NCBI GenBank assembly: GCA_904420145.1
Contig: CAJFUI010000003.1
Coordinates: forward strand, 1-58,048
Direction: 5' to 3'
DNA from: an uncultured Oscillospiraceae bacterium
GTDB lineage: Bacteria; Bacillota; Clostridia; Oscillospirales; Oscillospiraceae
Length of the DNA: 58,048 nucleotides
Shown here one piece after another: positions 17,647-23,627 of this stretch. The notes beneath the pieces are model-generated. The model did no database searches, had not been told where the DNA came from, and saw nothing but the letters and a program-made list of their open reading frames with translations. Position numbers and translations under genes: made by a program. Every line of letters starts with the position of its first letter. The first letter of the stretch is position 1.

Positions 17647-17925
17647 TTAGGCCTCGTAGACGGAGACCTGCTTGCGGTCCCGGCCAAGGCGCTCAAAGCG
17701 GACCACACCGTTGGTCTTGGCAAACAGGGTGTCGTCGCTGCCCTTGCCGACGTTCACGCCGGGGTGAATGTGGGTGCCTCGCTGGCGAACCAGGATGTTG
17801 CCGGCCAGCACATGCTGCCCGTCGGCACGCTTGGGCCCAAGGCGCTTGGACTCGCTGTCGCGGCCGTTCTTGGTGGAACCAACGCCCTTTTTGTGGGCGA
17901 AAAACTGCAAACCAATACGAATCAT
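17647..17925 (-). CDS. rpmA: 50S ribosomal protein bL27 with cleavable N-terminus
   Basis: 92-residue large-subunit protein whose mature N-terminus reaches the peptidyl transferase centre. It begins [21 protein letters not shown]: the LQFFA-HKKG junction is the known Firmicute extension that must be removed between Ala and His by the protease Prp, encoded immediately upstream. The body ([39 protein letters not shown]) is standard. Third gene of the operon. obg, often downstream of rpmA, is instead at 25905. Confidence 0.98.
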   Translation of the reverse strand: MIRIGLQFFAHKKGVGSTKNGRDSESKRLGPKRADGQHVLAGNILVRQRGTHIHPGVNVGKGSDDTLFAKTNGVVRFERLGRDRKQVSVYEA

Positions 17926-17960
17926 GTTTTTCTGCCATCCTTTCTGTAAGATCAGGAGGC

Positions 17961-18290
17961 TTATGCCTCCAGCACTTCGATAAAATCGGGATACTCCTCA
18001 TGCAAAGAGGTGAGGTAGACCATCATCCCCGTCAAAAGCGCCTGACAGGTGCTCTCCGCCCCCGGGGCCATGCCACCGGGAAGCCGCAGGGTAATGGCGG
18101 CGGTCTTCTCATGGACCTTCACGCTGGCGCAGAGGCCCAGCACGTCGTTGAGGGTGCACTCCGCCAGCCGCACCGCGCTGGTGACGGCGGCACAGACAAT
18201 GTCCTCCCCCGCCGCGGCGTAGCCGCTGTGTCCCTTCGCCTCAAAGCCGGTAATCCGGCTGCCCTCCGTATGGAAGGTTACTGTGGTCAT
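17961..18290 (-). CDS. prp: Ribosomal-processing cysteine protease Prp
   Basis: 109-residue protease that removes the bL27 N-terminal extension during ribosome assembly. The catalytic His21 (KGHSGYA) and Cys33 ([10 protein letters not shown]) are both present. It lies between rplU and rpmA, 3 bases after the rplU stop, the canonical order in Firmicutes, so enzyme and substrate are co-expressed. Confidence 0.96.
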   Translation of the reverse strand: MTTVTFHTEGSRITGFEAKGHSGYAAAGEDIVCAAVTSAVRLAECTLNDVLGLCASVKVHEKTAAITLRLPGGMAPGAESTCQALLTGMMVYLTSLHEEYPDFIEVLEA

Positions 18291-18293
18291 CCC

Positions 18294-18605
18294 TTACGCG
18301 TTGATCTTGGTAATCTCAACCTTGGTGTAAGGCTGACGATGACCCTGGCGCTTGCGGTAGCCCTTCTTGGGATTGTACTTGAAGATGCGGATCTTCTTGC
18401 CCTTGCCGTTCTTCACGGTGTTGGCCTCCACAGTGGCGCCGGAGACGGCGGGGGTCCCGAAGGTGGCCTTCTCGCCGTCAAGGATGGCGAGCACCTGGTC
18501 GAAAACGACCTTGTCGCCGGCCTCCACAGGCAGCTTTTCGATGAACAGGGTGTCCCCTTCGGTCACCTTATACTGCTTGCCGCCGGTCACGATGATTGCA
18601 TGCAT
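18294..18605 (-). CDS. rplU: 50S ribosomal protein bL21
   Basis: 103 residues starting [18 protein letters not shown], with the C-terminal [14 protein letters not shown] typical of bL21. AAGGAG lies upstream of 18605. The frame stays open to a GTG at 18704, but that codon lies upstream of the predicted transcription start and cannot be used. Confidence 0.98.
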   Translation of the reverse strand: MHAIIVTGGKQYKVTEGDTLFIEKLPVEAGDKVVFDQVLAILDGEKATFGTPAVSGATVEANTVKNGKGKKIRIFKYNPKKGYRKRQGHRQPYTKVEITKINA

Positions 18606-18685
18606 ATCTTTCAACTCCTTCATTACGGGCTCGCTCTCGTAGGTGGCACCCAGCAAAGGACGCACTTCGACCCATTCAAAGCGGC
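18606..18685 (-). promoter_or_regulatory. Leader of the L21-L27 operon (candidate L21 leader RNA)
   Basis: About 80 bases between the predicted start and rplU. Firmicute rplU transcripts often carry a conserved autoregulatory L21 leader, and the position and length fit. I could not confirm the consensus fold by eye. Confidence 0.4.
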
Positions 18686-18691
18686 TTATCA

Positions 18692-18720
18692 AGTATACCA
18701 ACACCCACCAGAAATGTCAA
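18692..18720 (-). promoter_or_regulatory. Strong consensus promoter of rplU-prp-rpmA
   Basis: TTGACA (18715-18720), 17 bases, TATACT (18692-18697) on the minus strand: a perfect -35 and near-perfect -10, as expected for ribosomal proteins. Confidence 0.88.
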
Positions 18721-18767
18721 CCTTTTTTTGAAAGTTTTCCGGACATTTGATCGGGAAATGCGAAAAA

Positions 18768-18806
18768 CAGCACCCCGCCGGCTTTTATAGACCGACGGGG
18801 CTGCTG
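18768..18806 (-). terminator. Terminator behind the M20 peptidase remnant
   Basis: On the minus strand CAGCAGCCCCGTCGG folds with CCGGCGGGGTGCTG and is followed by TTTTTCG. It sits 24 bases past the stop of the fragment at 18830, showing that the fragment's 3' end keeps its original context. Confidence 0.75.
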
Positions 18807-18829
18807 GCAACAAAAGGGAGAGCGCCAGG

Positions 18830-19018
18830 TCAGGGGGTAAACTCGTCGATCCGGAGCACCACAGCGGCCAAGAGCTTTGTGCGCTCATAGAGGGTCTCCA
18901 CAAGGGCGTACTCCCGCTCTATATGGTTGAATTCCCCCCGGACACCCATGGAGCAAACCGTAGGCGTGCCCGTCTCGGAGATGTAGGAGGAGTCCGCCCC
19001 GCCGCCGGCTGTCCCGGC
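18830..19018 (-). pseudogene. C-terminal fragment of an M20-type peptidase
   Basis: 62 codons on the minus strand encode a typical M20 (peptidase T/carboxypeptidase G2-like) C-terminus: a GGGADSSYISETGTPTVC stretch, where a Gly-rich loop leads into the dimer/metal-site strand, then NHIEREYALVETLYERTKLL with the conserved His and helix, and a stop followed by a terminator. Upstream the frame is unrelated and meets a stop 15 codons away. About 300 or more residues are missing, so the gene was truncated, probably by a deletion that joined it to the region before the YczE-like genes. Confidence 0.75.
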
Positions 19019-19167
19019 GCAGCAGGAGCAATACGGCGGTGAGAAGGGCGCGCTCTCACCCTATGGAGCGTAGAGTTTTTTGAAAAAATCTCTATTCCCC
19101 GCTTGTCAAGTGTGCGGCAATAGCGTATATTGGAGGATAAGAGAAATGGGAGGGGAGGGGGCTTTCC

Positions 19168-19854
19168 ATGCATCTGACCATACCGCCCCGGGAACTGCTG
19201 CGCCGCTTTCTGCGCACCGCCCTCGGCATGGTGATCTTCGCCTTCGGCAACTATCTGACGGTACAGGCCAACATCGGCCAGGCGCCGTGGAATGTGCTCT
19301 GCCAAGGGATCAGCCTCCACCTGCCCCTGTCCTACGGCGTGTCCACCATGCTGGTCAGCGTGATGATCGTGGTCACCGACGTGCTTCTGGGCGAGCCCAT
19401 CGGTCTTGCCACATTGATGGACGCAGCCATGGTGGGCCCCCTTTTGGATCTATTTTTGTACCTCGATCTGGTGCCGGTGATGGAAAATGTGTGGGTCGGC
19501 TTTGTGCTGATGACTGTGGGTATGGCCTTCCTGGCCTTGGGACAGCTGGTGTATATGCCCGCCCAGTTCAGCTGCGGTCCCCGGGCTGCGCTGACGGTGG
19601 GGGTGGGCAAGCGGCTGCGGCAGCTGCCCATCGGTGCGGTGGAAATCCTGATCCAGACGGCTGCCTGCGCCGTCGGATGGCTCATCGGCGGCAGCGTGGG
19701 CCTCGGCACGCTGTGGTTCGCCCTTGGAAACGGTTTTGTCATGCAGGCGGTGTTTCAGCTGGCCCGCTTTGAGCCCCGAAACCTGACCCATATAGGCCTC
19801 CACCAGATGGTGGCCCGCACGGAGCGTGAGGGGGCCGAACAGCCCAAGGAATGA
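19168..19854 (+). CDS. YczE/YitT-like membrane protein, copy 1
   Basis: 228 residues with five to six membrane helices. Family-like motifs are ALGMVIFAFGNYLTVQANIGQ near the N-terminus, PWNVLCQGIS, and the C-terminal GGSVGLGTLWFALGNG, as in YczE-type proteins of unknown function. A short basic N-terminus (PRELLRRFLR) precedes the first helix. A strong GGAGGGGAGGGGG precedes the ATG. The next gene is a clear tandem paralogue. Confidence 0.85.
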   Translation: MHLTIPPRELLRRFLRTALGMVIFAFGNYLTVQANIGQAPWNVLCQGISLHLPLSYGVSTMLVSVMIVVTDVLLGEPIGLATLMDAAMVGPLLDLFLYLDLVPVMENVWVGFVLMTVGMAFLALGQLVYMPAQFSCGPRAALTVGVGKRLRQLPIGAVEILIQTAACAVGWLIGGSVGLGTLWFALGNGFVMQAVFQLARFEPRNLTHIGLHQMVARTEREGAEQPKE

Positions 19855-19856
19855 GC

Positions 19857-19886
19857 CTCTCCCCCGCCGGACTCCCGGCGGAGAGG
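19857..19886 (+). repeat. Hairpin between the two YczE-like genes
   Basis: CCCCGCCGG and CCGGCGG arms with flanking CTC/GAG, just after copy 1. There is no T-tract. TATAAT follows at 19900-19905 but without a clear -35, so a separate promoter for copy 2 is possible but not shown. Confidence 0.5.
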
Positions 19887-19933
19887 AAAAGCATACATAT
19901 ATAATAATGAAAGCAACCTAAAGGAGATTCGCC

Positions 19934-20614
19934 ATGCACCTGACCATCCCCCTGCCTAAGCTGCTCCGGCGCGTTCTGCTGGCCAGTGTGGGCCTCGCCA
20001 TCTACGCCTTCGGCAACTACCTCACCATCAAGGCTGACATCGGCCAGTCCCCCTGGAACGTATTTACCCTTGGCCTGACCAACTACATTCCGGTGACCTA
20101 TGGGCAGATGTCTATCATCGTCAGCTTCCTGGTGGTGGCCACCGACCTGCTGCTGCGGGAGCCCATCGGGGTGGGGACCCTCCTGGATGCGGTGCTGGTG
20201 GGAGCCTTCTACGACCTCTATGACAGCTGGAACTTAGTGCCGGTAATTGAAAACTTCTGGCTGGGCCTTGTGGTGATGGTGGCGGGGCTGGTGGTGCTGT
20301 CCTACTCGGAGTACCTGTACATGTCCGCCTGCCTTGGCTGCGGCCCCCGGGACGCGTTGATGGTCGGCGTGGGCAAGCGGCTCAAGCGGCTGCCCATCGG
20401 CATGGTGTCTATCGTCATCTCCCTGGTGGTGTGTGCGGCGGGGTGGCTGTTGGGAGGCAGCGTGGGCCTTGGCACGCTGATCTTCTTGGTCTGCAACGGC
20501 CTTGTGATGCAGGCGGTGTTTCGCCTGATCCATTTTGAGCCCCGGGACCTCAAGCACGTGGGACTCCACCAGATGCTCACCCGGAAGGTCAGCTCCCCTC
20601 CGGCGGAGGAGTGA
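19934..20614 (+). CDS. YczE/YitT-like membrane protein, copy 2
   Basis: 226 residues, same length and topology as copy 1. It shares MHLTIP at the start, FGNYLTIKADIGQSPWNV, MVGVGKRLKRLPIG, GGSVGLGTL and the ending FEPRDLKHVGLHQM, showing a tandem duplication. The central loops and helices differ more. AAGGAGATTCGCC precedes the ATG. Substrate or partner unknown. Confidence 0.85.
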   Translation: MHLTIPLPKLLRRVLLASVGLAIYAFGNYLTIKADIGQSPWNVFTLGLTNYIPVTYGQMSIIVSFLVVATDLLLREPIGVGTLLDAVLVGAFYDLYDSWNLVPVIENFWLGLVVMVAGLVVLSYSEYLYMSACLGCGPRDALMVGVGKRLKRLPIGMVSIVISLVVCAAGWLLGGSVGLGTLIFLVCNGLVMQAVFRLIHFEPRDLKHVGLHQMLTRKVSSPPAEE

Positions 20615-20641
20615 GACGCCGCCGCTTCCCCCATCAAGGAA

Positions 20642-20678
20642 AAAAAGAGGCACGATCGAAACGATCGTGCCTCTTTTT
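20642..20678 (+). terminator. Bidirectional terminator
   Basis: AAAAAGAGGCACGATCG/CGATCGTGCCTCTTTTT around 3 bases, between the convergent YczE-like and anti-sigma genes. Confidence 0.92.
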
Positions 20679-20708
20679 GAGCCAACTGGGATATCGCATG
20701 TTGCCGGA

Positions 20709-21446
20709 TCAGAAGTCCGCTAAGATCTCCTCCATCAGCGCAGTGTCGGACGCGCCGGCGATGAAGATGCTGTAGTAGATGCCATCTCTGAGAAAAGAAG
20801 ATGTGCAGGGCCCGTTGGAATCTTCATCGGTAGCATGGTGGATCAGGGCTCCAGCGCCGCTGCCGATAGATGTCTCGATCCGCTGAGTGTTGAAGTTCTC
20901 ATCCGCAAAAACGCTTCCGACGTGGAAATAGTCCAATTCTTCTCCGCCGATGTAGACGCTGAAAATGATATCATATCCGTCCAGAGTATATATGGTGGAA
21001 ATGTTGGTAGTGCTTTTAGAAACAGAAACGCGAAAACCAGTATTGGTAGCGTCCGCTAGGACGCTGCTCTCGGGAGCTAGAGGAATATCCTCACCGATAA
21101 AATCTAAGACTTCATCCCATGTATCAAAAACAAAGCTGTCCTGATCTGGATCGGAGGCTTCCATTATGTTTTGCACTTCCTCACTGAATTGCTCATCAGG
21201 AAACCTAGTGAGGTCTGCTTCAAAACTGTAATCATGTCCTCCGCTATATAACAGGTCGTCGGACAGAAAGCGGAACCCGAACAGGGCGTCCGCCGCCACT
21301 ACGCCCACCGCCAGCAGGAAGCAGGCCGCCGCGGCGATGACAAGGACCCTGCCCCGCCGCTTTTTGGCGGTGACGGGGCGGTCCGCCTCCTCGATCAGCT
21401 CCGGGGCCACATGCTCCATGGCCTCCCACAGTTTCTCCTTACTCAT
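20709..21446 (-). CDS. Putative anti-sigma factor with DUF4367-like C-terminus
   Basis: 245 residues beginning MSKEKLWEAMEHVAPELIEEA. The N-terminal cytoplasmic part is about 35 residues, followed by a basic patch (KKRRGR), one membrane helix (VLVIAAAACFLLAVGVVAA) and an extracytoplasmic domain of about 185 residues whose end (DGIYYSIFIAG...ALMEEILADF) resembles DUF4367, common at the end of Clostridial anti-sigma proteins. It overlaps the sigma gene stop by 8 bases, implying translational coupling. The extracellular half is richer in A/T than the first half. The inhibitory role is inferred from context. Confidence 0.78.
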   Translation of the reverse strand: MSKEKLWEAMEHVAPELIEEADRPVTAKKRRGRVLVIAAAACFLLAVGVVAADALFGFRFLSDDLLYSGGHDYSFEADLTRFPDEQFSEEVQNIMEASDPDQDSFVFDTWDEVLDFIGEDIPLAPESSVLADATNTGFRVSVSKSTTNISTIYTLDGYDIIFSVYIGGEELDYFHVGSVFADENFNTQRIETSIGSGAGALIHHATDEDSNGPCTSSFLRDGIYYSIFIAGASDTALMEEILADF

Positions 21447-21981
21447 GCCACAATTCCTCCTTGATGAGATAGTCCTTGAGTTTTTTCCGTGTGCGAAATA
21501 GGGTGCTCTTGGTCTTGCTGACGCTCCAGCCCAGCCGCAGCGCCACCGCCTCGATGGTGTCGCAGTACCAGTACCGGCGGAGGAAGGCGCTGCGCACCTG
21601 GGGGCTCTGGCGTCGGAGGAAGGCGGTGATGGCCTCCCCCAGAACCTTGGCCTCGCAGTTGGCGGACACTGAGGCGGCGTCCGGCAGGCTCTCCGACAGC
21701 TCCGCGCACAGCGCCTCCGCCACCGCGGTGCTGCGCCGCCGCCGCAGGGCGCTGTTGCGCACGATGGTGCCCAGCCACGCCTTAAAGGAGGTGGGCTTTG
21801 CCGGCGGGATGGCGTTCCACACGGACAGGTAGGCGTCGCTGACGCACTCCTCCGCGTCCTCATCGCTGCGCAGAATGTTGCGGGCGATGGTCCGGCAGTA
21901 GGCGCCGTAGGTCCGGTCCAGCTCGGACAGCGCCTGCTCTGAGCGCCCCTCCAGCAGTCCAATCAGCTCCTCACTGTTCAA
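21439..21981 (-). CDS. ECF-type RNA polymerase sigma factor
   Basis: 180-residue sigma-70 family protein with region 2 (DAEECVSDAYLSVWNAIPP, FKAWLGTIVRNSALRRRR) and region 4 (RRYWYCDTIEAVALRLGWSVSKTKSTLFRTRKKL as a helix-turn-helix in two parts). Start is TTG at 21981 with GGGAGGTG about 9 bases upstream. Paired with the membrane anti-sigma gene. The signal and regulon are unknown, and no autoregulated promoter was recognised. Confidence 0.93.
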   Translation of the reverse strand: MNSEELIGLLEGRSEQALSELDRTYGAYCRTIARNILRSDEDAEECVSDAYLSVWNAIPPAKPTSFKAWLGTIVRNSALRRRRSTAVAEALCAELSESLPDAASVSANCEAKVLGEAITAFLRRQSPQVRSAFLRRYWYCDTIEAVALRLGWSVSKTKSTLFRTRKKLKDYLIKEELWHE

Positions 21982-22022
21982 TCGCTCTCACCTCCCGGGG
22001 ATCCCTTCACCCTACAAGATAC

Positions 22023-22062
22023 AAAAAATGCCCCGCCGGTTGCACCGGCGGGGGAATTTTTT
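22023..22062 (-). terminator. luxS terminator
   Basis: CCCCGCCGGT/ACCGGCGGGG with a 3-base loop; the minus strand continues ATTTTTTG. Confidence 0.88.
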
Positions 22063-22106
22063 TGGAAATTCCGCATGGGACCATCTCAAACAGGCGCAGC
22101 CGCCCC

Positions 22107-22565
22107 TCAGTAGGCCAGCTTCTCCGCCGTCCAGTCTTGGATCAGATCCCGGTAGAAGGCGCACTGGGCCCGGGCCGCCTCCAGGCTGAGGTTGCGGTAG
22201 TTGCCGCACTCGGCGGCGCTCTTGCCGGGCATGGGGCCGTCAAAGTCCGCGCCGGCAGCAAAGACCGACTGCAGCAGGGCGATGGCCCCCTCGTCGGAGA
22301 GGCGGCGGCTGTCAAAGAGGAAGTAGAACCCGGTCTGGCAGCCCATGGGGCCAAAGTAGATCACCGCGTCCTTCTCCTGACTGTTGCGCAGGAGGGTGGC
22401 GATGATGTGCTCCACCGAGTGCAGCTCCGCGTTGGTCAGCAGGTCCCCGGTGTTGGGCTTCTTAAACCGCAGGTCAAAGGTGGTAATATCCCCGTCCCGC
22501 CGGGAGAGATAGAGCCCCGGCTGGAGCTTGTTGTGGTCCACCTGAAAGCTGGCGATGCGTTCCAT
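22107..22565 (-). CDS. luxS: S-ribosylhomocysteine lyase LuxS
   Basis: Splits S-ribosylhomocysteine into homocysteine and the precursor of autoinducer-2. The 152-residue length is typical. The metal ligands His49 and His53 (HSVEH) and Cys120 (AAECGNY) are present, with the catalytic Cys76 (GPMGCQTG) and His11. It lies 2 bases after mtnN, so consecutive steps of S-adenosylhomocysteine recycling are in one operon. Confidence 0.98.
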   Translation of the reverse strand: MERIASFQVDHNKLQPGLYLSRRDGDITTFDLRFKKPNTGDLLTNAELHSVEHIIATLLRNSQEKDAVIYFGPMGCQTGFYFLFDSRRLSDEGAIALLQSVFAAGADFDGPMPGKSAAECGNYRNLSLEAARAQCAFYRDLIQDWTAEKLAY

Positions 22566-22567
22566 CC

Positions 22568-23284
22568 TTACTCCTCCCCTGTTCCTGTTGTATTGATCAC
22601 GGCGCTCTTGGCGTCCCGCAGCATCCGGGCCACCGGCAGCACCGCCTCGTTGAGGCGCTCCATGGCCTCGGCAAAGCTAAAGTACTCCGCCGGGCTGTTC
22701 TCGCTGCACAGCCGGTCCGACACGGACTTCATGGCGGAGAAGGCCACGCCGTTGCGCAGGCACACCTGGGCCACCGCGCCCCCCTCCATCTCACAGAGGG
22801 TGGGGGAGAAGGTGCGCGCGATCCAGTCCGAGCGCTCCCCCCGGACCATAAAGGCGTCCCCGGTGGCCACCGTGCCGGTGATGTGGGGGATCCCCAGCGC
22901 GCTGAGGCAGCGGCAGACCGGCTCGCTGACGGCGGGGAAGCGCAGGGTGTTCACTGTGGATACATAGCCCACCGGGTCCCCGATGGGGGAGGTGTCCACG
23001 TCGTGCTGCAAAAAGGCGTCGGCCACCAGGATCGTGCCGATGGGCACGTCCAAGAAGCTCCCCGCCACCCCGGCGTTGAGGATCCAGTCGGGGCGGTAGC
23101 GGTCGATCAGCAGCTGGGCGGCCATGGCGGCGTTGACCTTGCCGATGCCCCCGGCGTAGGCGATGATGTCCTCCTCAATCTCATAAAAGGGCACGCCGCA
23201 GACCGTCTCCAGCTCCTTGGCCCCTGTGGCGCGCAGGATGCTCTCGATCTCCGTGGTCATGGCGTAGGATAGCCCGATTTTCAT
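22568..23284 (-). CDS. mtnN: 5'-methylthioadenosine/S-adenosylhomocysteine nucleosidase
   Basis: Hydrolyses adenine from S-adenosylhomocysteine and methylthioadenosine, supplying the LuxS substrate. 238 residues from MKIGLSYAMTTEIESI, with catalytic Glu in MTTEIE, GGIGKVNAAM in the phosphorylase fold, CEMEGGAVAQVC (catalytic Glu) and the proton-donor Asp in SVSDRLCSE. The ATG at 23284 has GAGG about 9 bases upstream. The open frame runs on to 23410 without family sequence. Confidence 0.95.
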   Translation of the reverse strand: MKIGLSYAMTTEIESILRATGAKELETVCGVPFYEIEEDIIAYAGGIGKVNAAMAAQLLIDRYRPDWILNAGVAGSFLDVPIGTILVADAFLQHDVDTSPIGDPVGYVSTVNTLRFPAVSEPVCRCLSALGIPHITGTVATGDAFMVRGERSDWIARTFSPTLCEMEGGAVAQVCLRNGVAFSAMKSVSDRLCSENSPAEYFSFAEAMERLNEAVLPVARMLRDAKSAVINTTGTGEE

Positions 23285-23318
23285 AGCGGATGTCCTCACT
23301 TTCCAAAGTCCGATTACC

Positions 23319-23375
23319 CCAGGGAATGCCCCCGCGGCGAAAGCCGCCGGCCTCCTTAGGGGAACAGGCATTCCT
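23319..23375 (-). promoter_or_regulatory. Structured leader of mtnN-luxS
   Basis: GGAATGCC (23367-23374 read in reverse) pairs with GGCATTCC at 23323-23330, enclosing an inner CGGC-GAAA-GCCG hairpin with a GNRA-type loop. It starts right at the predicted transcription start. It does not match the SAH or SAM riboswitch consensus as I know them. Confidence 0.4.
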
Positions 23376-23404
23376 ATTGTACCACAGCCGTTCTTTCCGG
23401 TAAA
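23376..23404 (-). promoter_or_regulatory. Promoter of mtnN-luxS
   Basis: TTTACC (23399-23404), 17 bases, TACAAT (23376-23381) on the minus strand. Confidence 0.6.
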
Positions 23405-23487
23405 GGGCAAATTCCCTGCGTCCTGCAGGGCCTATTCCCCACCTGGGCGCGGTATCTTACAAAAATATGAATTTACATAACGCCCCC

Positions 23488-23516
23488 TTTTCACCGGCGG
23501 CAGAATGTGCTATAAT
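23488..23516 (+). promoter_or_regulatory. Promoter of the double-muramidase gene
   Basis: TTTTCA (23488-23493), 17 bases, TATAAT (23511-23516), with TG upstream of the -10 (extended -10 TGTGCTATAAT). Confidence 0.65.
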
Positions 23517-23526
23517 GCCAGAGACA

Positions 23527-23545
23527 TTTGTCGAAAACAGTCGAA
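23527..23545 (+). promoter_or_regulatory. Two Spo0A-like boxes at the transcription start
   Basis: TTTGTCGAA (23527-23535) matches the Spo0A box core TGTCGAA, and AGTCGAA (23539-23545) is a near match 12 bases later. They cover about +4 to +22 relative to the predicted start, a position suited to repression. Inference from motif only. Confidence 0.45.
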
Positions 23546-23627
23546 AAATAGGGAAAACAGGGAACAAGAGGCCGTCGTTTTCCGTCTATATCACGTGACT
23601 GTACTCTGAAGAAAGTGAAGTGGACCC

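Noticed and set aside
18606..18704. Longer bL21 starting at GTG 18704
   Set aside because: The GTG lies upstream of the predicted transcription start, and bL21 normally begins with a MHAIIxTGGKQY-like sequence, found at 18605.
21447..21962. N-terminal extension of the anti-sigma frame
   Set aside because: It overlaps the sigma factor gene out of frame; the real start is the ATG at 21446.
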